Assembly (NCBI GenBank): GCA_963802275.1 | Contig: CAWDIB010000001.1 | Coordinates: forward strand, 124,001 to 188,000 | Direction of reading: 5' to 3' | DNA length: 64,000 nucleotides | From: CAZMZW01 sp963802275 | Lineage (GTDB): Bacteria > Chloroflexota > Anaerolineae > Anaerolineales > Anaerolineaceae | Part shown: piece by piece, positions 53,029 to 62,042 of the stretch | How positions within the stretch are numbered: position 1 is the stretch's first letter | Layout: each line of letters opens with the position of its first letter | Notes under the pieces: model-generated | Told to the model about the DNA's origin: nothing | Databases searched by the model: none | What the model saw: only the letters and a program-made list of their open reading frames with translations | Position numbers and translations under genes: made by a program

Positions 53029-54281
53029 ATGAATAACAAGATCGCTGCTTTGAAATATTTTGACCCGGTCAAAGGAAATACGCTGACCCAAGCGGACTTG
53101 GATGCGTACACCAATGAGATCAGGACCACTTGTGAAGTCTTCCCGAAAGAGGTGGACAAGTTAAAGGATGTGTTGACCAAGAAATACACCAAGGTATATG
53201 CCATTGGGATTGGTGACTCGCTTTATTCGGCTGATTCCACCAAGTTGGACTTTTGGGAAAAATCCGGCATTCAGGTGGAAGTGCTGGAATCACAGGAATT
53301 CAATCATTATTACCTGGATTACATGCCGAAGGATTCGCTGGTATTGATCTGCTCCGGCGGCGGCTCGGCTGCCCGTACCGTGGAAAGCAGCTACCTGGCA
53401 CAGCAAAAAGGCGCCACAGTGGTGGCGGTGACCCTCTCGCCCACCAGCCGGTTGAGCGCATCCTGCAAGCATGTGCTTTGCCATAGCACTAAAAAGGAAA
53501 GCTTCATCGATGGCAGCCGAAATTACATGAGCCTGACCCTGCTGATCAAACTGATCTGCAAACAAAATGGGCTTATGGAACGGCACACTACCAGCTGCCA
53601 AAGAAAAGGAAATCCTGGAGCAGATCGTCAAGGATTGCCATAATGGCTTTAAAACCTGCATGACCAATGAACCTTTGTTAAAAGAGCTCATGCAAAAAGC
53701 CAAAAACCATGACAAATTCTATTTCCTCGGCGCAGGCCCAAGTCTGCCGCTGACCCAATACGCAGCAGCGAAATTCATGGAACAAGCCGCCACGGACGGC
53801 ATATGGCAGCAGTTGGAGGAATACGGACATGAGCAATACTGGGTGCACAATCGCCACGGCAAAGAGGATTTCGTATTCAGCATTTGTCCGGCTGGCAAGA
53901 ATGTCCAGCGCTGCGTGGAAAACATAGACGAACAGAACTTCCTTGGGCTCAATACTGTCTTATTGACCACCCAGCCCGGTGGACGCGAAGTTTGCCAGCA
54001 AAGCCAAATACACGATCGCCGCGGACGAACCCATCGCCGAAAATGACTTTTGGATGGTGGCAGGCAACATCTTCGCCCGCATGGCAAATTTCTATACTGA
54101 GAACATCGGTCTGGCCGGGAAGGTATTCGGCTCCGAGGAACAGGTGGCTGAGCATTACACCACCATCCATTACAGCCGCTTTTTACCCGAGGTCAGCCAG
54201 CATGATATCCCCATCCCGGATAATCAGACCATCAATGAACGCGGCGCATACGGTTTGAATTTCAAGGAAGGTAAGAAGTAG
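53029..54281 (+). pseudogene. Second double SIS-domain protein, two frameshifts
   Basis: Three frames make one protein of about 416 residues. First: VYAIGIGDSLYSADSTKLDF and VLICSGGGSAARTVE (SIS 1). Second: YFLGAGPSLPLTQYAAAKFM and GLNTVLLTTQP (SIS 2). Third: DAKFASKAKYTIAADEPIAE to the end. Removing one A in the AAAA at 53564-53567 and one C in the CCC at 53975-53977 restores the frame. It differs from the first SIS protein and so is not a simple duplicate; the two may form a hetero-oligomer. It lies 15 bases after the BtpA gene. Confidence 0.82.
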
Positions 54282-54287
54282 TCCTCC

Positions 54288-55220
54288 ATGATCAATCCCC
54301 GCATCACCACCATTGGCAACGTGACCATTGATGACATTGTCATCTATGATTCACACAAGATGTTTCTGAATACCATTGGCGGTGATGCACTTTTTTCGGC
54401 CATTGGTGCAAAGCTATGGGGTGCATCGCCGCAGGTGGTGGCCAGGGTGGGGAAGAATTTTCCGGATGACTTCGATGGGCAGGTGACCGCGGCGGGCATG
54501 GAAACGGCTTTTGTCAAGGTCGGCGCCAATGACATCCACAACTGGGCACTGTATGAGCCAGGCGGCGCACGCCAATTCATCAACCACCTTACTTCCGGTT
54601 CACATTACGATATGTCCATCACCGCCGGGGAACTACCTGAGGGGTGCCTGGAGGCGGACGGCATGCATGTGGCACCCATGCCAACAGATGTGCAATTTGG
54701 GATCATCGAGAAAATCTCCGAGGGTAAGAAAACAGGGCAGGTGCTGTCCTGGGACCCGCAGGAGCTTTATCTTTCTGAGCCCAAATTCAACCAAATGGCT
54801 TACCAGATGCTGGAGCGGGTGGACCTGTTCCTGCCCAGCCGCGAGGAGATCTTCGCCATGTGCGGGAAGGATGACCCGGTAAAGATCATCCAAAAGCTGG
54901 CGCCGCGCGGTCCGCAAGCCATGGCAGTCAAGATGTCCACCGATGGGGCGCTGGTGTACAGCAAAGAAAACCAGCGTATTTATCACGTCCCCATTTACCC
55001 CGCCCGGACGGTTGACCCGACCGGCGCAGGCGATTCCTTCTGCGGCGGCTTTCTGACTGCTTTCCTACGCACGGGGGATGCAGTCGATTCTGCCTGCCAT
55101 GGAACGGTGGCGTCTTCTTATGTTGTAGAGGCAATTGGCGCGCTCAATACCTTCAAGGCTGATTTTTCCGATATGGAAGAACGGCTTGCCTTTGTAAAGC
55201 AGCACGTGAAGCTGTTGTGA
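54288..55220 (+). CDS. PfkB-family carbohydrate kinase-like protein
   Basis: The 310-residue protein has TIGNVTIDDIVIYDSHKMFL, GGDALFSAIGAKLWG, and VDPTGAGDSFCGGFLTAFL with the anion hole and catalytic Asp. This Gly-Gly-x-x-x-x-S-A layout is shared with the other PfkB genes, suggesting recent duplication in the island. It lies 6 bases after the second SIS gene and 44 before the dehydrogenase. Confidence 0.88.
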   Translation: MINPRITTIGNVTIDDIVIYDSHKMFLNTIGGDALFSAIGAKLWGASPQVVARVGKNFPDDFDGQVTAAGMETAFVKVGANDIHNWALYEPGGARQFINHLTSGSHYDMSITAGELPEGCLEADGMHVAPMPTDVQFGIIEKISEGKKTGQVLSWDPQELYLSEPKFNQMAYQMLERVDLFLPSREEIFAMCGKDDPVKIIQKLAPRGPQAMAVKMSTDGALVYSKENQRIYHVPIYPARTVDPTGAGDSFCGGFLTAFLRTGDAVDSACHGTVASSYVVEAIGALNTFKADFSDMEERLAFVKQHVKLL

Positions 55221-55264
55221 AATTAAGAGCATCATGCAGCAAATGATGAATTGGAGAAGATAAC

Positions 55265-56351
55265 ATGAGCACTCCCAAAAAAGTTCACTCAATGGTCCTA
55301 TACGAACCCTTCAAGATGGAAATGCGCGAATTTGATTACCCTGAATTTGGCGCGCAGGATATGATGCTGAAAGTAGACCTGGTGTGCATCTGCGGAGGGG
55401 ATCCGATCGAGTATTCCGGACGCAACGTAAAAACCCATTACCCGCTCATCCTGGGGCATGAACTGGTCGGCACGGTGGATAACATTGGCGCGGAAGCGTC
55501 AAAACAATACGGGGTGGTCAAAGGTGACAAGGTCACCGTTGAACCCTATATTGTCTGCGGCAAATGCGATTACTGCCTGAACGGCTACTACCAACTTTGC
55601 CGAACCTCGCGAGCGTACGGGGTGAACATTTCATCGAACGAACCGCCGCATTTGTGGGGCGCCTATGGGCAATACATGTTCGTCGCTCCCGGTTCCAAGG
55701 TGCATAAAGTACTGCCAGGTGTCCCGGATGAGGCGGCTGCCATGTCATCCGTGTTGGGAAATGGCGTACGCTGGATCCGCACCAAAGCAAAGGTGAAGTT
55801 CGGCGAAACCGTGGTGGTGATCGGCGCAGGCGCCCAGGGGTTGGCGACCATCCTGGCGGCCAAAGAAGCCAATGCAGGCAGGATCATCGTGGTTGCCATG
55901 GAAAAGATGGCGCTCAAATGGCAGCTGGCCAAAGAATTCGGCGCCACGCACCTGATCGACCTGGAGAAGGATGCCAATCCCGCTGGAAAAGATCAAGGAA
56001 ATAACCAACGGGCAGCTGGCGGATGTGGTGGTGGAATGCACCGGCGCACCCAACCTGGTGGAATTAGGATTGGATCTCATCCGACCGGCAGGGCGGTACA
56101 TTCTGGTGAGCACCAATGGCTTCTCCAAGGTGCCGCTGACCACCGACAAGATCGTCTTCAAGGAGATCGACCTGTTCGGTGGACTGGGACAATCGTGGGA
56201 TACCGAACCGGCGGTGGATATCATCAACAGCCGGCGCTACCCGGTGGAGAAAATGGTCACGCATGTCTTCCCGCTGGAAAAAGCCGATGAAGCCATGCGC
56301 TTTTTCATGGACAGCCGCGAAAGCACGCTGCGCGTGGGCATAAAACCTTAA
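55265..56351 (+). pseudogene. Zinc-dependent alcohol dehydrogenase (MDR), one frameshift
   Basis: The first part has CICGGDPIEYSG and LILGHELVGTV (catalytic zinc), CGKCDYCLNGYYQLC (structural zinc), and VVIGAGAQGLATILAAKEA (Rossmann). The second part continues IKEITNGQLADVVVECTGAP and ends GIKP. Removing one C of the CCC at 55979-55981 joins them into about 360 residues. It resembles sorbitol/threonine dehydrogenases that oxidise polyols or amino alcohols. The role in the island may be oxidation of a sugar-derived alcohol. Confidence 0.85.
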
Positions 56352-56358
56352 ACAACGC

Positions 56359-57904
56359 ATGATCACCCGCAACCTCATCCTACCGCAGACCTACAACGAC
56401 TCCATCGTACTGATGCAGTATACGGTGGAGCTGGAAGCCCTGCCGGGGGTAGACAAGGCGGCCATCATGATGGGCACCCCGGCGGTGCTGCAATTCCTGG
56501 AAGAAAATGCACTGCTGGCTGCAGATAAGCAAGGCATCTCCGCGGATGATGTGGTCCTGGCGGCAATGGGCGAGGATGCATCCGCGTTGGATGAGGCGCT
56601 GCAAAAGATCGCCCAAAAATTACGCAGCAATGAACTGCAGCAGGGCGGAACTGGAAATGTCCATGTGCAGGAGCAAACCAGGGACGAGGGATTTCTATGG
56701 CGGGAAGTTTCTGCAGAAGCCAACGTGGCGCTCATCTCCGTGCCGGGGCAATATGCGGCAGCCGAAGCCTGGCAGGCTCTAAAGAGCAACCGGCACGTGA
56801 TGATCTTCAGCAATGACGTCAGCCTGGAAGACGAAATCGCGCTGAAAAATGCTGCCCAGGAAAGAGGGCTGTTGGTGATGGGGCCGGACTGCGGCACGGC
56901 AATGATCAACGGCGTCCCGCTCGGTTTTGCCAATTCTGTCCGGGAGGGCGATATTGGCATTGTGGCGGCGGCTGGCAGCGGCCTGCAGGCGTTGACCTGC
57001 CTGATCGACCGGCTGGGCGGCGGCATCACCCAGGCAGTGGGTACCGGTGGGCGCGATTTGAAAAAAGAAGTTAGGGGCATCACCACGCGCATGGCATTGT
57101 CCATGCTCGCCAATGATGAAAAAACCCGGGTGATTGTCATCCTTTCCAAGCCGCCGGATGCGGATATTGCCAGACAGATTCTGGCTGAAGCCAAACAAAT
57201 TTCCAAACCGGTGGTAATGTGCCTGCTGGGCATGCCATGGACCAAGGCGAATGATGGCAATGTTCATTTTGCGTCCACCATCCTTACCGCTGCCAGCAAG
57301 GCAGTACAGCTTTCCAAAGGTGTGGTTCGGGATGAAGTTGTTGCCAGGATGCCTGGTGAGCCAAAAAAAACCAACGGCTGCCTGCGCGGATTCTATTCGG
57401 GCGGCACACTGGCATATGAAGCTTATCTGTTGCTGCAGAAAGAACTGGGGGAGATCCATTCCAATACACCATTGGAAGAGAAATACCGCATCGGTCTGGA
57501 CGGGCTGGATTCCAGCGAAGCACATCGTCCTTGACCTTGGCACTGAGGAATTCACCCTCGGGCGCGCGCACCCGATGATCGATGGACGCTGGCGTTCCGA
57601 GCTGATCGCGCAGATCGGACACAACCGGGAAGTACGCGTGGTGCTGGTGGATATCATCCTGGGTTACGGATCGGATGAAAATCCGGCCGGGTCCATCATC
57701 GAGTCCATCCGACTTGCAAAGGAGACTGCCGCGAAGCAAGGTCGTCAATTAGCGGTCATCGCCTTCATCGTCGGCACCGAAAGGGATCCGCAGAATTATG
57801 CCAACCAAACGGCACTCCTGCAGGAAGCGGGGGTGGAGCTGGCTGAGAATAATGAAATGGCGGTGCAGCTGGCCATGCGCCACCTGACAGAGAAATTAAA
57901 ATGA
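56359..57904 (+). pseudogene. fdrA: FdrA (AllF)-like acyl-CoA-synthetase-fold protein, one frameshift
   Basis: The first 380 residues contain VMGPDCGTAMINGVPLGFAN, IGIVAAAGSGLQALTCLI, DRLGGGITQAVGTGGRDLKK, all typical of the CoA-binding and succinyl-CoA-ligase-like halves of FdrA. The last 135 residues, in the next frame, include LVDIILGYGSDENPAGSIIE and GTERDPQNYANQTALLQEAG. Removing one C near 57512 joins them into about 515 residues. In E. coli FdrA (AllF) works with YlbE and YlbF in oxamate carbamoyltransferase activity. Here its neighbours are DUF1116 and two other proteins. Confidence 0.88.
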
Positions 57905-57918
57905 AATGGAGTTGAGAA

Positions 57919-58656
57919 ATGTACATTGACCAGGAAAAATGCATCACCTGCGCCAAATGCCTGCCGTTTTGCCCGGTGAGCGCCATCGTGGTGGAAAGAC
58001 CATCGAAGAAGATCGTCATCGACGAGGTGCATTGCGTGGAATGCGGGGCTTGTTACCGCTCGATGGTGTGCCCAACGGACGCTTTTGTGCAAAATGAGCT
58101 GGCATGGCCGCGCACCATCCGCGCTTCGCTGAGCAACCCGCTGATCGTCAACAAGGAAACGCGCATCCCCGGGCGCGGCACGGAAGAGATGAAGACCAAC
58201 GACATCACCGGGCGCTTCAAGCCGGGCCACCTGGGCATTGCGGTGGAAATGGGACGGCCCGGCACCAGCGCGACTTTCGTGGATATCCAGAAAGTGGCTA
58301 AAGTGCTGGCTTCGCATGAGGTGGCATTCTGCCCGGAGAATCCGATCACCTTCCTGATGACCGACAAGACCACCGGTGAGATCAACCCGGAGGTGATGAA
58401 TGAACGCGTCCTCTCCGGTATCCTGGAATTTGATATCCCGCTCGAAAAAGCAGATGATTTATTGAAAGATGTAATCAAGGTCTCCAAGGAGATCGACACG
58501 GTCTTCAGCCTGGACGTGATCAGCTTTGTGGAGAAGGACGGACAGATCCCCATGTTCGATATCCTGAAAAGAAACGGTTTCACCCCCTCGCCGGACGGCA
58601 AGAACAACATGGGACTGGGCAAGCCACAGTATCAATTCTATCCAGGCAATTCATAG
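57919..58656 (+). CDS. Ferredoxin-like iron-sulfur protein with unknown C-terminal domain
   Basis: The first 65 residues have two [4Fe-4S] motifs, CITCAKCLPFCP and CVECGACYRSMVCP. The second has an extra residue in its last spacing. The remaining 180 residues (GHLGIAVEMGRPGTSATFVD; ENPITFLMTDKTTGEINPEV; DTVFSLDVISFVEKDG) are well ordered but not recognised. No membrane segment. It lies 14 bases after the FdrA end and 10 before the next gene, and probably belongs to the same complex or pathway. An electron-transfer role in a carbamoyl or amide reaction would be unusual. Confidence 0.8.
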   Translation: MYIDQEKCITCAKCLPFCPVSAIVVERPSKKIVIDEVHCVECGACYRSMVCPTDAFVQNELAWPRTIRASLSNPLIVNKETRIPGRGTEEMKTNDITGRFKPGHLGIAVEMGRPGTSATFVDIQKVAKVLASHEVAFCPENPITFLMTDKTTGEINPEVMNERVLSGILEFDIPLEKADDLLKDVIKVSKEIDTVFSLDVISFVEKDGQIPMFDILKRNGFTPSPDGKNNMGLGKPQYQFYPGNS

Positions 58657-58666
58657 AGGTGAAACA

Positions 58667-59332
58667 ATGACACACACATTACATCGATTAGGCAACCGCG
58701 AAAACCTGGCTGGCGACTTCGTGGTGTTTGCCATGTCAGCCAAGGGCATCAATGAAAAGGATTCCGCGCCCGCCATGCGCAAATTCCTTGAGCTTGCCTA
58801 TGAGCTGGACCCCATCAATTTGGGTGACATGAAGACCGGCAATTTTCTCAAGATCAGCCGCGAGGATATGATGAACAATGTCCAGGATGTCAGCATTGTG
58901 CATGCTGTCTATTCGGACGAAAAGAAAGTGGCTGCGCTGCTGAAAAAGGTCAAGGAAGCCGACCTGGGCGTTTCGGTGGTGGTGAGCGGGCTGCTCGACC
59001 GGGTGAAGGCGGTGGGTGACTCGGTGAACGTTCCGCCGCACACGGTGGAATGCTCAGCCGGCATCTGGGGCAAGATGGAAAAGCTGCCCTCCGCGGAGAC
59101 GCTGCAATTGACCACCATGTGCGGGCACGGCATGGTGGCAGCCAATCTGGTCAACCATTACGTCAAGCAGATCAAGTTCGGCAAAATGACCGCGGCGGAA
59201 GCGGCCAAAAAACTAGCTGAACCCTGCGAATGCGGCGTGTTCAACATCGAGCGGGCGGAGCGGCTGTTGACGGCCATGGCGGTCGAGGATCACCAACCCA
59301 CCCGCATCCAGGCAGGACAAACCAGCCTGTAA
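58667..59332 (+). CDS. Unrecognised protein, conserved-looking, 221 residues
   Basis: No family recognised. Visible features: a helical N-terminal half (NEKDSAPAMRKFLELAYELD), a Val-rich strand (LGVSVVVSGLLDRVKAVG), then MCGHGMVAANLVNHYVKQI and LAEPCECGVFNIERAERLL, two motifs with Cys, His and Gly that look like ligand or metal sites (C-G-H-G and C-E-C-G). No membrane part. It lies between the ferredoxin-like gene and DUF1116 with gaps of 10 and 15 bases. In E. coli this place is taken by YlbF (DUF2877), which it does not resemble. Confidence 0.75.
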   Translation: MTHTLHRLGNRENLAGDFVVFAMSAKGINEKDSAPAMRKFLELAYELDPINLGDMKTGNFLKISREDMMNNVQDVSIVHAVYSDEKKVAALLKKVKEADLGVSVVVSGLLDRVKAVGDSVNVPPHTVECSAGIWGKMEKLPSAETLQLTTMCGHGMVAANLVNHYVKQIKFGKMTAAEAAKKLAEPCECGVFNIERAERLLTAMAVEDHQPTRIQAGQTSL

Positions 59333-59347
59333 AAGCAGCCGCATAAA

Positions 59348-60778
59348 ATGAAGCCCATTTTCAATACCCCCGTCACCGTGCTGAATGTCGGACTGCAGAA
59401 ATTCGCTTCCGATCTGGAAAGCGCCGGTTTCAAGGTCATCAACAAGAATTGGAAACCGGTACGCGGCGGCGATGCACAGCTGGCGCGCAAGCTGGCTGAC
59501 ATTGCCGATGACGAGCAGGGGCTGGGATTGAAAATTAAAACCGCCAACCGGGAAGCATTCAAGCGCATGACGGAAGCCAAGCCGGTGCTGAAGGGCATTG
59601 ACCTGGCGATCAACGTTTTACGGGATATGAGCGAGACCACCGTGCTGCACGCCGGACCGCCCATTGCCTGGGAACAGATGTGCGGCGCGATGAAGGGCTC
59701 CATCATTGGCGGACTAATATATGAAAAGCTGGCTGCCACCCCGGATGAAGCGCTGAAACTGGCGGCGAGCGGCAAGATCGAATTCGCGCCGTGCCACTCG
59801 CGGGATGCGGTCGGTCCGATGGCGGGCATCCTGACCGCCCACATGCCGGTGATGGTGGCCGAGAACGCGGTGCACGGCACACGCGGCTTTGCCACGATGA
59901 ACGAGGGCTGGGGTCGGACGCTGCGCTTCGGTGCCTACGATGAAGAGGTCATCCGGCGGCTGGACTGGATGAGGGACGTGCTCGCCCCGGCGATGAACAA
60001 TGCCATCCACGACAAGGGCGGGGTGAACGTACAAAACCTGATCGCGCGCGCGCTGCATATGGGCGACGAATGCCACAACCGCGACCTGGCGGCGACCTCC
60101 CTGTTCTTCAAAGAGATCATGCCCTCGCTGGTACGGGTCTGCCGGGATGAAAAACAACTGGACAGCATCCTGGCCTTCCTTTCCCCGCACGAGCATTTCT
60201 TCCTTAATATATGCATGGCAGCCTGCAAGGCCAGCCTGCTGGCCGGGCACAACGTGCCTTACAGCACGATGATCACTGCCATGGCGCGCAACGGGGTGGA
60301 GGTGGGACTATTGATGAGCGGCACGGGCAGCCAATGGTTCACCAGCACGGCCGATATCCCGGAGGGATTGTACTTCCCAGGCTGCAGCCCCAAGGATGCC
60401 GGGCCGGACCTGGGCGACAGCGCCGTGACCGAGACGAACGGGCTGGGCGCCTTTGCCATGGCGGGAGCACCAGCCATCGTGCGCTTTGTGGGCGGCACAC
60501 CGGCGGATGCGCTGCGCTACACGGCGCAGATGAAGCGCATCACGCTCGGACTGCACCCGCAGTACACCATCCCGGCGCTGGATTTCACCGGCACGCCGGC
60601 CGGCATTGATGCACGGCTGGTGGTGGAGAGCGGCATCGTCCCGGTGATCAACACCGGCATTGCCCACAAGGAGGCCGGGCACGGGTTGATCGGGGCGGGG
60701 GTGGTGCGGGCGCCTTTCGAGGCCTTTGCCCGCGCGGTAGAATACGCACAGGCACATTTCAAGGATGAAAATGGGTGA
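59348..60778 (+). CDS. DUF1116 protein (YlbE/AllG-like)
   Basis: A 476-residue protein starting MKPIFNTPVTVLNVGLQKFA, with LHAGPPIAWEQMCGAMKGSI, CHSRDAVGPMAGILTAHMPV, and VTETNGLGAFAMAGAPAIVR, the pattern of DUF1116. In E. coli YlbE (AllG) is part of the oxamate carbamoyltransferase with FdrA and YlbF. The family length is matched. It overlaps the peptidase gene by a few bases, so the operon continues. FdrA and DUF1116 together suggest a carbamoyl-transfer reaction here too. Confidence 0.88.
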   Translation: MKPIFNTPVTVLNVGLQKFASDLESAGFKVINKNWKPVRGGDAQLARKLADIADDEQGLGLKIKTANREAFKRMTEAKPVLKGIDLAINVLRDMSETTVLHAGPPIAWEQMCGAMKGSIIGGLIYEKLAATPDEALKLAASGKIEFAPCHSRDAVGPMAGILTAHMPVMVAENAVHGTRGFATMNEGWGRTLRFGAYDEEVIRRLDWMRDVLAPAMNNAIHDKGGVNVQNLIARALHMGDECHNRDLAATSLFFKEIMPSLVRVCRDEKQLDSILAFLSPHEHFFLNICMAACKASLLAGHNVPYSTMITAMARNGVEVGLLMSGTGSQWFTSTADIPEGLYFPGCSPKDAGPDLGDSAVTETNGLGAFAMAGAPAIVRFVGGTPADALRYTAQMKRITLGLHPQYTIPALDFTGTPAGIDARLVVESGIVPVINTGIAHKEAGHGLIGAGVVRAPFEAFARAVEYAQAHFKDENG

Positions 60779-61880
60779 AAAGATGAATGAGATTGACCAG
60801 CTGTTTGACCTGTTGAGCGAACTCTCGGCGTTGAGCGGCGTGTGCGGCCATGAACAGGATGTGGTGCGCTGCCTGCGGGACAAGCTTACCCCGCTGGCGG
60901 ATGAGGTCAGCGTGGATGCCTTTGGCAACCTGGCTGCGCTGCGCAAGGGCGGCAGCCCGGGCTCCGCGCTGATGATCAGCGTGCATTCGGACGAGGTGGG
61001 CGCGGTGATCACCACCATCACCCCGGATGGCTACCTTGGTTTTACACCAGTGGGCGTGATCGACCCGCGCATCCTGCCGACCGCGCGGCTGCTGGTGAAC
61101 AAGAAAATAACGGGGACGGTATCCTGCGTGCCGGGGCATGCCAGCACCGAACCGGGCGGGCAGGCCAGTTTCAATAAGAACCTCTTCATTGATATTGGCG
61201 CCAAATCGGACGCGCAGGTGCGCGAACTGGGCATCGAGATCGGCCAGACGGCCTGCTTCATCAGCCCGGCGACGCGGCTGGCGCAGCCCAACCTGGTGAT
61301 GGGCAAGGCGATGGACAACCGCATCGGCTGCGCTGTTTTGGTGAAATTATTCGAACGGCTCAAGGGGAAAAAGTTCCCCGGCGAGGTGTACGGCGTGGTG
61401 ACCGTGCAGGAGGAGATGGCCATGTCCGGAGCAAGAATAGTCTCCCCTCGAATTGCCCCCGATTACGCCATCGTGGTGGACACGGTGCCGCTGGATGATA
61501 CCCCGCTGCAGAGCATGCCAGACATCCCCATCCGCCTGGGCGGCGGACCGGTGGCGCAGCTGCGCACCGGCAAGGGCAGCCTGTTCCTGGGCACGGTGGC
61601 GAATGAGAACATCACCCGCCTGATCCGCTCCACGGCGGACGAGCTGAAGCTGCCCATGCAACGGGTGGCGGCTTACGGCAAGTGGGCGACGGACGCCGAG
61701 GTGATCCATACCGCCGGCGGGGGCATCCCGCTCGGATTCCTTTCCATCCCGCGCCGCTACGGGCACACGCCCAACGAGGTGATCGACCTGAATGACGCGC
61801 AAAAAGCGGTCGAGATCCTGGCGACGGTGGTGGAGAAAAAGATGGGCGAATTTTCAGATGACTTCTTCAAGTATTCCTGA
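60771..61880 (+). CDS. M42-family metallopeptidase
   Basis: A protein of about 369 residues with the dizinc ligands in order: ISVHSDEVGAVITTI (His), AMDNRIGCAVLVKL (Asp), VQEEMAMSGARI (Glu-Glu), DTVPLDDTP (Asp) and RYGHTPNEVIDLND (His). This is the M42 glutamyl aminopeptidase/PepA set. Three ATG codons lie at 60765, 60771 and 60783; AAGGAT precedes 60771 at the best spacing. Such enzymes act on peptides and, in some cases, on other amides; here it may act on an N-acyl or carbamoyl product. Confidence 0.87.
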   Translation: MGEKMNEIDQLFDLLSELSALSGVCGHEQDVVRCLRDKLTPLADEVSVDAFGNLAALRKGGSPGSALMISVHSDEVGAVITTITPDGYLGFTPVGVIDPRILPTARLLVNKKITGTVSCVPGHASTEPGGQASFNKNLFIDIGAKSDAQVRELGIEIGQTACFISPATRLAQPNLVMGKAMDNRIGCAVLVKLFERLKGKKFPGEVYGVVTVQEEMAMSGARIVSPRIAPDYAIVVDTVPLDDTPLQSMPDIPIRLGGGPVAQLRTGKGSLFLGTVANENITRLIRSTADELKLPMQRVAAYGKWATDAEVIHTAGGGIPLGFLSIPRRYGHTPNEVIDLNDAQKAVEILATVVEKKMGEFSDDFFKYS

Positions 61881-62042
61881 TGCAAGGTAAGAAGGATGAT
61901 TTTGCCGATTGACTAGCTGAGTTGTACGATAATATGCAAAGGAGGTTTGTTCAGGGAACGTTGCGATCAAAACCATTTGATGAGACAGAAAAACTTCCAA
62001 CAGGGGCGAGCGATTCAACCATTTCACCTCGAAAGGATCACT

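Noticed and set aside
59714..61139. Several long reverse frames across DUF1116 and peptidase genes
   Set aside because: All lie opposite genes with clear family motifs and show shadow composition.
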